Source: Lepturacanthus savala (Eukaryota; Chordata; Actinopteri; Scombriformes; Trichiuridae). Taken from it: 64,000 bases of DNA. The notes beneath the pieces are model-generated. The model searched no databases. It was not told where the DNA came from and saw nothing but the letters and a program-made list of their open reading frames with translations. The stretch is taken from assembly GCA_030544235.1 (NCBI GenBank), contig CM060466.1, positions 21,874,575-21,938,574 of the forward strand, in the 5' to 3' direction. The number at the start of each line of letters is the position of its first letter. Within the stretch, counting starts at the first letter, position 1. A program made the translations under genes and the position numbers. This document shows, in pieces, positions 12,304 through 24,520 of this stretch.

Positions 12304-14521
12304 TTTTTAAACGGGGCGAATGAGAGGCGAATTCTAAAGGACTGCCAGTTATGGAGGAAACATGCTATGTGTGTATTCCATTTAGCATATCCCCCACAGC
12401 TTCTTCTCTGTTGCTTGCTGTCACTGTCCCAGCCACCAAACCTTTTTCATCCTCGTCTTTTCTAGCAAAGTGTTTTTGGGGTACATGCTATGAATTTGAG
12501 AGCGGGTTGGTGTTTGCTTTAGAGACAGGCAGCTGGGGAAGTGTGTTTCATCATCATGTGAGGTGGTTGAGGAGCAGCCTAATGGGCTCATGTGGAAGGG
12601 AATGACTGAGAAATAAGGCTGTTGCATATATACCCTGCACATACTACTCATACTGCATACAATTATCTGTGCGCTCAGTCACAAACGCACACACTCCCAC
12701 ATCCACACATAATTGGTGCTCCTATTTATTACCTGAGGGCTGCCTTCCCTTAGCTGCTGAGAAAGCATAATGATACACACGAACTCCTGTGTGTATGCAA
12801 AATAGGACGCTGCAAGTGTGTGTATGTGTGAATACGAGAGCAAGCATTAGCAGGCATTCATCGGTGAGGCGTAAAACACAATCCAGGAAGTCCAGTTGGA
12901 GAAACAGATCATGAGTTTGATGGCTGATCAGACACGAAAACACCGCATAGAGGTTTATAACTCACAACTCCATTTTTTTCCCCAGCTATTTCTGCTTCCT
13001 TTTTGTTTTGAAGATCGTAATACAGTGTTCTCGTTGTGAGGAGTAATACCAAGAGTGAGCACTTTTCATTTAATTAACCAGTCCATTTCTGGACGATGTC
13101 ACACTGCGTTGGCATCCCTGCTGCATCGCTGGACTGCCCCCCACCCAAAAGAACGAGGGAGCGGTGTCTTTTTCAGTAGTGCCAACGTCTATCCCAGCGC
13201 AGCCTTAGGGAGCAATCAAAGGAGGAACAGAGAAACGAGGGAGAGAAAATCCAGATGGAGGAAAAAACAGTAGTGTAGGGATATCTTTTTTTTTTTCTTT
13301 CATTTTAGCCCTGCTGCCATGGCCGCTAGCCTGGCAGTCTTCCCCAGGGTTTGGCTCTAGGACTCACTGTTGACAACAGTGTTCAATGTCTCGCTTCCTC
13401 CATCTCTTTCTCTGCCCATCTGTATGCCTGACTAAGCCTTGTCTGCTTTCTCCTTCCTTCTCTCCCTCGCTGCCACAGAGACATTACTCCAGCTTCAGAC
13501 TCTCTGTGAGGCCTCTCTTGCCTCTTTGATTGACAGCTCTGTCTGCCTGCCCGTGGGAGGCAAGCCTTTCATTAATCTTCCGTAATGAGCGTTATGATTC
13601 ATTCATACATTTAGATTTTTTATTCATGCTCAGGCCCTGTGTAGGCACACTTTGTGTTTAGTTTGTCAGGGATAGTACACATTAATCAACATCGGGGTTT
13701 AAACTGACTATTTTCAAGAGCAGTTAATCTTTTTTTCACTAAACTGAAAAACAGTTTGGTCTTTAAAATGCCATAAATTAGTCAAAAATGCCAAAAATTC
13801 TGTCTTTTGCTTGTTTAGTTTGATCAACAGTCCAGAATTCAAATAGATTTAATAACGACAGGAAAAAGCTGCGAATTCTTACATTTCAAAGGCTTGAGCC
13901 AGTAAATGTTTTTCATTTTGCATAATGCATAACCATTTATCAGAATTGTCAGATCACATTCTGATATCAGTTAGCTATTACTTTCACAGTCCATCATTAT
14001 TAGCCAACATGATCAGCTAACAATGGTTTAAAAAAGGGACTCACCAAAACAAATGACAAATGATCTGGAGACTCACACACAATGTAGAAGCTAGAAACAA
14101 TACAAGCCACAAGATATGTCCCAAGTAATAACAGACTATAATATATGCAGGCATATAATTCTGTTCTTGTTCGTCTGCAATAGTAATATTAGTTAGCCCA
14201 ACATAGTGTTTTGGTAGCGATTATTTTTTTATTAAAGTTTGTGTTGTCCATTTTGTGTAAATTGAACTTATTGCTTGAACACTTTGCATTCTATGACAGT
14301 TATGTCCTTCCATTGAGGATGAAGCACAATGGCCTCTTGTATGTGTGTGTGCGTGCACACATTTATATGCATGGATGGCCAGAAAACAGAAATAGGCCAT
14401 TATTTTACACTGACATGGAGATGATTGATTCTACTTACAATTTTAGAGAGCAGTGTAATTGATTTGATATGACATAGTCCTGCATTATAGATTAGTGTCC
14501 ATTGCACTTAGCAAAGACTCA

Positions 14522-14542
14522 ACACACACACACACACACACA
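14522..14542. repeat. CA microsatellite
   Basis: Perfect AC dinucleotide run of about ten units in tnrc6c intron 1. Confidence 0.9.
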
Positions 14543-15353
14543 GTCCTTACGGTCCAGCTCATGCCTCTAATAGTTTCCAGGAGCAGTCACTAAAGCTGAG
14601 CCAAAGGAAATACAGGCTGAAATGAAGCACTTAGTTTCCCTGGCCCTGGGGCTAGCTATGCAGCTAGTTTGACTCATGCCCACTGGAAACAGATCATGGT
14701 AAAAGGGCCTTGTATCTTATATGCTGCTGTTGGCTTTTACGTCGTCTTCCTTTCCGTCCTTTTCATCCGTGGGCTTTTTATTTTCTTGCTTCCTGCTCCT
14801 TATAACCAGCCCTTTTAAACAAGACTTCACTATTATTGTTCTCTCTGTCTGTCTCTCTCTTTTCTCACTTCTTCTCTCTCTTTAATTCACATGCACCCTT
14901 TTTTGGGTTTTCATTTTTCCTTTTTTTTGTCCCCTGTAGTCCCCCATTTATGTGTTCTCCTTTTCAGTTCCTGGCCATGAAGGAAAGTGTTCCTCAGACA
15001 TGCCTGCTGTGATTTATGTATGAATTGATGATTGTTGGTGGAAAAGTTTTTCCAGACACTTGGCTCCGACTTACACATGGATCAAAAGGAAGGGGCTGAA
15101 AGTTTATATTCTGTGTGCACGTGTGTTTATGAACATAATTCTGCATTTTTGTAGGGCACGTGACTAGCTTGACGCATAGACATTGCTGTTGTGTCATACA
15201 TGCTTGTACATCTAATTCAAGTGTTTGATGCACATGGGTGTGCATAGTCATTAGTAATCATGAAACATTAAAGGAAACTAATATTTGAGCTGAATCTCAG
15301 CTTCTCCTTCATGTTTTACTCATTGCTCTTTCCCTTTTTTTTTCGTTTGACAG

Positions 15354-15454
15354 CTGAGAGAAGCTAGTAACAGAAGAAAGAGAACCATTTGATGGAAGAA
15401 AAGAAAAAGAAAAAACAAGAAGAAAAGACCAAGAAGGACGTTGCTCAGAAAAAG
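15354..15454 (+). CDS. tnrc6c: tnrc6c exon 2 with the start codon
   Basis: The acceptor is TTTCGTTTGACAG ending at 15,353 and the donor is AAAG followed by GTGAAG at 15,455. Translation starts at ATG 15,392; the same frame has a TAA at 15,368-15,370 inside the exon, so no longer N-terminus comes from this exon. It encodes residues 1-21, MEEKKKKKQEEK then TKKDVAQKK, the Lys-rich N-terminus typical of vertebrate TNRC6 proteins. The exon ends in phase 0. Confidence 0.9.
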
Positions 15455-16000
15455 GTGAAGATAAAAATTATGCACATGCTCAATCACACAGTTTAATACC
15501 CCCCAATTAACCACTTTTGATAAAATCAGTAGATTTTGCTAATTTCTGTACACATTCTAAGAACAGTTACCTTGTAAATAGATTACCTATTACCTATCTA
15601 GTCAGACTGGTCATTTTCTGTTCATATAAATCTCCTTTAGTCTTTGTCAATGCAATGTTTGTTGTTGCAGCTTGATTAAGCATCATCCTTGCTGTATTTA
15701 GTTCAAGCCAGTCTATTTGTCTCTCTCCCTTTGCAGGCTGCTGATCAGAAACCCAAAGGTGAGTGCCATGAAAAGAAAACTACAGTCTCTCATCTACCTC
15801 ATTTTCAGAAAATACATGCCAACCGCTGATATGCATTAATCAGCTCTGATTAACGCACACTGACCCGTAAAGGCAAACACACACGTTACTCACGCATTAT
15901 AAACACACGTAGTATTTAGCGTTCTTGTACACAGATGGACACACACTGTTTGCACATGCGTGCACATTTGTGTCGTTCGACTCGCTGTGACTCAAAACAC

Positions 16001-16033
<33 letters not shown>

Positions 16034-19000
16034 GCAGAGCAAATACAGTGAAATCAAATGCAGAGTGACGCCCAGTACCCCCGCAGCACCAGGCAGTGAA
16101 GCGTGACGGTACCCAGACAGCGCACTGTGCAGTGTGGGTAGGGGATGGGGTGAGAGGGGGGGAAGGGAGAGGAGGAGTGGAATAAAAGAAAGGGATTGAG
16201 TGCAGCTGAAATGCAGTGGGAGTGGGGCTGAAAGAACAGTGTCCTCACGTGCCCTTGGTGTTCTCGTAAGATGCTAAAATAGATTGCCTATATGGCTGTT
16301 ACATTTGATATAATGTTGGATTGATGACTGAGGTCATTTGTTCCACACAGCAATTGCAATTTAATCGTTTACAGTTATTGTGCATAATGCACGCCAATTT
16401 GTGCAATGCTCCTTCCTGCTTCGAAATAAGGAAAAGTGCCTCAACTGTGACCTTTTTAAATCTCTACTAAAAAAACAGTGTAATAATTCATTAAACTGAA
16501 TGAATTGTTTGAGTGAGTTAGCCTTGATCCAAGCAAATATAAGAGGCTCTATGTCTTCCATCTTTGGCCTTTTTGTCATTTTGTCAAAGTATAACTTATC
16601 AGGTAGACCATTGTTTTGTTTTTTTATTTTTTATATTGGAGTATTTCCTGCATTTACAGTTGGAAATGATGTAATTAAAGAAACATTCTTGCAATAGGTT
16701 GAGACAGTACATTGATCTGAGTAAGGTTGCTGTCTTTAAATCTTCCTAGTGTGTCTTCCAGTGTTCTTGCAGCCCCACCTCCCGCCAGCTTGATCACAAG
16801 CGTGGCTATCTGGGTGTAACTGTTGGGCTTTTACAAAGGTCATCACAGCTCACTGTAACGCTGACCTGCCTGTTTAATTGCCCTCTCCGTCTTTCACTGC
16901 CCCGTCTGTGAGCTTGGCCTATTACATATATGTTCCGAAGGCTCCGCACACTCATGACTAATTTTAATACAAGCATTTAATGCTACTCTTTTGGTCTCAA
17001 ATGATGTTATGGAAATACAATGTTTCAAAGGAAGAATTTCTGGCTCCCCAAGGCTGAATTTGATTTTCAGATTCAAATGTGATATCTCTTTGTATAGCAC
17101 TCAGATAAAACACACTTGTCATAAATAGTATTTAGAGAGGATCAAAGAACACAAGCACATATTAAGAGAGAACAAGCAGGCGTTGTGATGCACAGCTTAA
17201 GTCTTTTTTTAAACCATCATTTACACAGGTCAGATTCACTGTTTGCATGAATACTCTGCTTAACAGCTTGCATCCCAATCTTGTAGCTGCATTCTACACC
17301 CAGTCTTATCAGTTAACAGCCATTGAACAGCTTCACTGGAGTAGTTTGTATTCAGTAAATGATCTTCTTTGGGGAATTTCAGTCGTGGTATTACGGAAAG
17401 TATAAACTCTGCTTTTTAGTTAACCAACCTGTTGGCTGTGAAGTGGCTGGTCACCTTCATATTTAAGAAACGCTTGTTTGACTAGACCGGGAGTTAAATT
17501 GAGACTATTTATTTTGATAGTAGGTGAACAGTATGCATGTTGGAGCTCCATTTAAATCTAATTGGACAAATTCTATGCTGTACATGAGCTCTTGGTATTT
17601 TCTTGGACAGTCAAAAACATTCCCATTTGCATATGTCATGCATTTGTTTGTGCATTGCTCTAATATTAAGGTACAATATAAACTCACATTGATACAGTCA
17701 TTGTTTCATTTCAAATCCAATGTGCCGGATTAAAGCCAAAACAATGAAAGGTGTATCACAGCCCCTACACTGTAATATGTGCATGTGGGCTCTACCAAGT
17801 GTTGCTGGCAGGAGTGACAATGGAAAGACTGAGGACAGGGAGGGAATTTTGATAAGTCTGCCTGTGAGAGAGGCCCACGGGCTGGGGCACAACTAGGGAG
17901 AAAGAGGTGAGAGGAAGGAAAAGCAGTGGAAGAAAGAGGAAGCGCTACAGGATGTTCTGTGGCTGGATAAAAACAAAAATGAAGGGAGGAAAGAAAGTAA
18001 TGAAGCAGTGTGCACTTTAGACAAGTGCCAAAAATGACCATCGGGAGTCAATGATGGTGCTAATATAGAATGGGACTAATGACATGGACGTTTATTTAAT
18101 GGTATGTTTAATGAGAGATAGAGAGAAATGGACGTAGAATGAGAAACTGATTGTGTGGATGTAGTGAGTCCTCATGCAGACAGAAAAGATAAAGAAAGTG
18201 GGCGAAAAAGAGGGCCTGTTTGGAAACTAATCGTTCAGTGAGCCATCGGGACCCCTGAGTTTGCTTATGACCTCCCATCTGCACTCTCTCTTAGAAGGAA
18301 GGTGGCATCAACTGGAATGAGTTGAGTTTTCATGTGTGACACTAAATAATAGGTGCGTGTGTGTATATGCAGAAAGGTAGGAAATCAGTATGCAGTAGTG
18401 ATTTGTGTCTTTCCATCCATATCGGTGAATTCTGCCTTCCCTATACACTCTCAGAAATTCATAGACACATGCCCACTTCCCCCATCCGCACCATCTTTTT
18501 TTTTTTTCGCTTTCCTCTCTGTAGGCCTCCTTGGTCCCAGGCATTTCAATTTGTTTGCGGTAATCGATCTCGGCCCGGCGCGTTCATATGTATGAAAATG
18601 AGATAAAGCTTCAGCGCAGTGGAATTAACTTCTCTGCCCCCCATTAGGCATGGAGCTTCACAAATGCAGGGTTCCAGGAGGCAGTGTCCCACTGCTCACC
18701 CCCACACCCCCACCAACACACACACACACTCACACACAAACACATACACACACACACACACACAGAGGCTGGACCTCCCCCTCTTCTCCTGCTCCCCATT
18801 ACCTCAGAGGGATGCTGATTATTCACCCCCATCGCACATGCAGCTTCATCACAATCTCTGCCACCACTGCAATCACAATCAGTCAGATGCTGGACTGCTA
18901 CACATACCTACTAACCTTGACAAAAACATGCACATGCAAAACTACACACACAGGATTGTATATGGTGCACGTATCAGTCAAGTTGCAGATAATTTTTCTG

Positions 19001-22000
19001 TAGCCATAGTCGCATTCAAAGATGTGCACACTCCCTCCCTACAGAGACTTGGAACCTTTCAATATATTCTTAGTAGTTGGAGCAAATTCTGTGGAATTGC
19101 ATAAGAGCTAAAGCAATAATAATGGAGGCCATGGTGGCTCTTAGCATGCAGGTACTCGCACACAAAGGCACACATAGAAAGACCCATGAAGTCATGCGAA
19201 AACATGGCATGGCAGGAAGTTACATAAATGCAGTTAATGAAACAAGTGGCTGCATGCAGGAACAGAGTAATACGACAGCGTATCTGTTGCATTTCCACAT
19301 GCCGATAATCACAAAGTCTGCAATCTGTTTTTTTTTCTGGTCACGCTGCTTAAAGGTTAGAGAACAAATGTAATGGCCGTCACCGTCTTGTCCCTAACTA
19401 TCCCTCCTTTCCCACGCTGCACCATGCGCCCGTTTCATTTCATCCTCACTATGCTTGGCCCTGATGACCGCATCTGGGGAAAAACATATTTACACGGTGT
19501 CACCACGGTGATAACAGCATTATATTTGTCAAAGTGGCGAGAGATGCACATAAACACAAGTGTGTCATATAATTCTCATTGGATTAATTTGCAATTTCAC
19601 ATGCTATTAATTGCGTCAACACTTTGAAAGGGAATTTCATGAATCGCAATCTAATTAGGGGCTAATTTACTTTAGCGTTCAAGCTGCCTTTCTTTTCTGT
19701 TAACCACATTTTAGACACTCAATGAATTAATAGTGAATAGCTTGTGAATTACGTCCTGTGGATTTATGACTGCCGAGCATCATCTTCTCTTCCCCCAACA
19801 GTGAACTGCTTCGTGTTGGATATTGGGCAGATTAATAGGATAGCTCAGCTGTTCGGAATGACAGTAGTGCCTGTGGTTTGAGTCCCAAGTATTTATGTGC
19901 ATGCGTGTGTACAGTATATATGTGTATAAGGGGCCCCTCACACTCTTCCCTCAGGCCATTGTCAAACTGCAGTTAGACCACAGAGCAGAGAATAGAAATG
20001 TCAAGGCACCATATTACTTTACCACTGTAATTTGATTAGATGAGATTGCTTCTATTTATTGTATACAGTATATTACAACAGTAGGTTGTAATATATGGTT
20101 GTATATAAGGTTGTATATAAGTCATATAGTATTAGGCGCTCCTTTGAGAAATTGTCATCCTTCATGGTTTCTTGAATTGCACATTGTAATCCCAAATGGG
20201 TCATTCTCCCAATGCTAGTAGACTCCCTATGCTCTAATGCCCCTGCTGCTCAGGCTGTGGGAGACCACGTTTCTCCAACTTCACCACACCTTGCATCATT
20301 CTACATATCTATGAAATTCAAAAGGCATGTAACCTTTCTGCTTTCCAAGCTCAGAAACTGGCTAAGCCTGGCCTAGCCAATAAAATCAATTTTAACAGTT
20401 TCATACTGCACACTACTATGAAAAGCCTACTTGTGTTTCCCAGTAGTATTTAGTAGGCGGTTCTGAATACAAAGAGAGAGAGAGAGACCTGCCATGGAGA
20501 CGGGGTGGGGGCACTTGTTAGATGGATAGAGAAGAGGTGTGGCATGGGAAGAGGTCACAAGAGGCAAATGCAGATAGGTTAGGGAACTGTCAGTCTCTAT
20601 AGCAACGGGGCATTCTATAGATAGGGTGAGGGGTGAGAATTTTTGCCTTTATTTTTTTTGTGAGAGGGAGTTTCTGATTTTTAATACTGACAGATGGGAG
20701 CTCATAGAGACACACCCACTCGACCCTCCCTTGTGTGTATAAACATACACATACGAACTTGCCCCCTGTGACTATAAAGCAGCACCTCTTAGTTACTGTG
20801 TCTAAACAACCAAGTCTCTATTTATGTACTCCTGTTAACCAGTAATCTCAGTAACAGCAGTTCAGTAACGTATACCATAATGTTACAGAATTTTGGTACA
20901 TGAATTAGTATCATTATCTAATGGGTTTATGAGTATTGTAATGGGTAATCATATTGTTGTTGAAAGTAGTAAATACGTTATTTCACTAATTTCACTAAAG
21001 CATGGACATGCTTCTTTTCTTTAACCTGTTTACACACTTCAAACAAAAACATTGATACACACGTATGTAAACCCACTTTAACACACGCTTTATTTTCCTT
21101 AACTTCCCTACCTCTTAGCTCTTATTGGATTAGGGTAAGGCACCATTGTGCGGGGCATATAGGCCTGTGTGTTGTGCCCATCCCTCCCCCTACTATAAAC
21201 ATGGCTGCATAATATAGTGGCTCTGCAGACAATAGACAAGAAGAGATGTGGGAACCTGCGCTGCCTGGCACTATGCTCAGGGAACCAATCAGTTGTTCTT
21301 CACAATAACAGACACTTTCTCTCTGCCTCGTATGCTCCTCCCTTCATTTATGCTCGCTTGCTCTCTTACACTTAAAGCTATTGCACTTTCTCACACCCTC
21401 TCTCATTGTGTGTAATTAACCATTTAGTGCGAAGATGGGCTGTAATTAAAAGTTTGGTGTGAGGTTGCAGAGAGCGCCTCAGCTGGAGGATTTAATGAAA
21501 TTTACAGTGCACTTGTTACAAATGCTTGTTTAATTGTCTCTCCTTTTCAACTTCAATTAGCCACTGTCACGTGAGTCAGTGTGGTTTCTACAACACAATT
21601 CACTTGCACTCTTTCCTGTATTTATGTCTTTTTACAAAAGGATTATTTGCAGTAGTGTCTTTGCTTGTTTCTAACTGTATGGCTCAAATTGGCTGTGTTT
21701 AAGCTTGCTGGGTTGTGTACTAGTCAAAAACCTTATTTATTTGCCTTTGCTTCATTTGTAGAATATTGTCTCTGTCGGTGTAAATACATGTATGTAAGAC
21801 ATAACAGAAGAGACGGAACAGATTCATAATTATTTTTTCGTTAGCCACTCGTATTCAATTTAATCAACATTTCCTTTTGACCCAACACTTTGGTCTGTAA
21901 TACAATTTAGAAACAAAGTGTGTTTGTAGGTTTCTTAAAAAGATAACTGTGACTAGATATGTGTTATAATGTGTGTGATATTAGAAGCCATCAATTAGAT

Positions 22001-24476
22001 GAAGTATAAAATGGTGGCAAACCATCAAAGCAGTCAATTTCTGTGCAGCTTCACATTTTATTAGAATATCATTGTCAAGGCAGTCATTTAGATACAGTAT
22101 AATCAAGGCAATGACCCAGCTCAACGTAGGTGTACAGCAATCCACATCCCTATCCATAACCATGTCAATTAGTCATAAAAAAGAAACTACTTCCACGGCT
22201 GTTTCTGCAAAGCTGTTTCTCATCCACTTGAGTTCAGATGCAATAAGCTTGCATCGTCACTAATTTACTGTGTGGATTTCATTCCCTTTCACTGGCAGCG
22301 AGTATAGCCAGGATACTCTTCATTTTCTTCATTTAATCTTTTATAGACACTCTCATCTCAGGGATTTTCCCACTTTTCTCCATGTTTTATGTAAAACCCA
22401 CCCTTTTAAAAAAAGCACTTACATATGCATGCTGGTTTAAGAACAGATCTATCTTCCTGAACATAAAAGACATGTCTCTGTAAATGTATTTATGTTTGTT
22501 CAGGGCAGAGGGGAGCTGTGTCTCTTTCAGGCACTATTTTTCCTCACCTGATACGAGACGTGCGCGCACACATGCCGTCCCACTTATGAGACCATTAATT
22601 CTCACTGATACACTTGTTAAATACAGATTACACCAACAATGGTTACACATTACCCAGCTGGATAGTGCTGTTTCCTTGAAAAATGAGAGAAGATCGTTTT
22701 AGCCTTTTTTTTTTTTTTGCAAGGATACAATAAAATAATTGAAGAGGGTTGCAACATCGTAGTTTCAAACACATCATGATAAATGTAGAGAGATGTATCA
22801 TTGATTGTGCGGAAGAAATTAGACGTCATCTGCCATAACACGAGGGGGAGTTGCATGGATACACCCTTGTTACTACAACACACAAACAGGGTGTGCATGC
22901 GTGACACATGCTTGAGCCAGGAAAGTTCTTTCTAAATGTCTTCTGGGTCCCTGTGCTTCCTGCACATTTGTGAGCAATGCAAAAGATTTGGCAAATAGTG
23001 CAGGATTAAAAGGAACTGATGTTTGAGGTGTAATTCCTCTACCCAGTGAGATAAGAGGCTGTTTTTTGACTGTGATGATTGTTTGAATTGATGTCAGAAG
23101 CATTGGAGTGGGCTAATGAACACGACAGAAAGTCAAGACGGTAACTACAAAGCAGCAATCACCGGCGACATTTAAAACCGCAATGAAAACGTTAAGTTTC
23201 GGTTTTGTTTCCATCACTGCCTTGCTTAAACTAGCTGGAAAGTTGGCAACTGTCATTTCAATTTCAAAAACCACGCAATGTAGGCGATATATATTTTGAC
23301 ACCAGCACCAACCATTGTGCAACACAAAGCACTACAAACGGCACCCTGAAGGGAAGAGAGGGGCCAAAACCTTTTCACTTGGTAGAACATTGGGTTGGTG
23401 ATGCAAGTGAGGTAAGGGGATAGATTTGATGTGGAGAGATGAAAGGCTGGGGGGAAAAATGGAGATGGAAACGAGACAGGGAGAAAAGAGACAAAAATTT
23501 GACGGAAGGATCGACAACAGGAGAGTAACACAGTGAGCAAAGAACACCAGCTTGAGAGATACTGTAGATAGGCGAGGGGGGAAAAACGACACAGAGAAAG
23601 AAAGAGCAGTTGGGTTGTGGAGCAACCCGTGATCAGAGTAGGGGAGGATGGAGAGGAAAGGGGGCAGGGAAGCATATATTTACTATCCTGCTGTCTGATT
23701 GGTCGAGGGAGCGTCAGACGGGCTGAGCTGAATTTAATCAGAGATGTGCGTCACCGACTGCAATTCCAAGCCAACAGCCAGCCAGATAATGCTGGAGGGG
23801 AGCAGACTCCTCTCCCTCCCACTCCCTCTCTCTGCATGTGTTTGACTAAAGTCTCATCAAAGGAAAGGCGGTGCAAACAACTGTAAAAGTGCCTTTTTGC
23901 GTGTATATACATGTTGTCTAATGTGCATTTTTATATTGTCTAGAAAGATATAAAGGCATGTGCCCCTGGGGAGGTGTGTGTGTGTCGGTGTGTGTTTAGG
24001 ACACCAATAGAAGAAAATATAATGTTTTGCCTCCCAATACTTATGTAGTCTTCTCCATGTAGCGGTGCTGTGTTTTGAATTTTTCCTCCGTCTCCTCCTT
24101 GCTGCTGCTGCTCTGTCTTTGTGTCTGCAGGTAGGCCGCCGGATTAGGGTGCACTCAGAGAGAGAGAGGGAGAGAGAGAGAGAGAGAGGGCCTCTGTTTT
24201 TAGCCGTGCTTTAAGACAAGCTCTTGGCAGGCGCAGTGAATACCTCTGCGCTCTCAATTTACTTTAACCTCCAGTGTGGCAGCATTGGTCTGTGTGCGTG
24301 TCACTGCGGGTTAATTGCCAAAAATGCAGTACAGGACTGCTGTGAGAGGAGTCCAGACTCTTACAGAGGACAGACTGAAACTCCATTTCCCACTATCCCC
24401 TGGTATTAAAAAAAAAAAAAAGTAACATTCTTCCTCTCATCACGTACACGCAAAAAAAGATGCCCTTCTCTCTCTC

Positions 24477-24520
<44 letters not shown>

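Larger units (their letters stand above)
4575..15353 (+). other. tnrc6c: tnrc6c intron 1 (10.8 kb), no gene seen
   Basis: Long first intron between the non-coding exon and the exon with the start codon. It contains a C13 run near 5,804-5,816, TG repeats at 6,034-6,051 and 10,510-10,528, a GCGT repeat at 12,283-12,303, a 34-nt C run at 10,981-11,014 and a CA repeat at 14,522-14,542. Short open frames here are low complexity or lack family resemblance. The stretch near 13,480-13,640 is non-repetitive, has homeodomain-like TAAT cores and CTTTGATTGACAG, and could be regulatory. Confidence 0.6.

Noticed and set aside
13280..13375. Possible alternative coding first exon with a good-looking acceptor and ATGGCCGCTAGCC
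   Set aside because: The frame closes after 14 codons at TAG and there is no donor that links it in frame to the tnrc6c exon at 15,354. It could be non-coding, but evidence is lacking.
23253..23675. 140-codon - strand frame in intron 3
   Set aside because: Ser/Phe/Leu-rich translation of a purine-rich tract; another frame over the same tract is also open, typical of low complexity.
24060..24140. Possible acceptor CTTTGTGTCTGCAG at 24,130 followed by GTAGGCC
   Set aside because: The frame after it does not resemble TNRC6C and would break the phase between exons 3 and 4.
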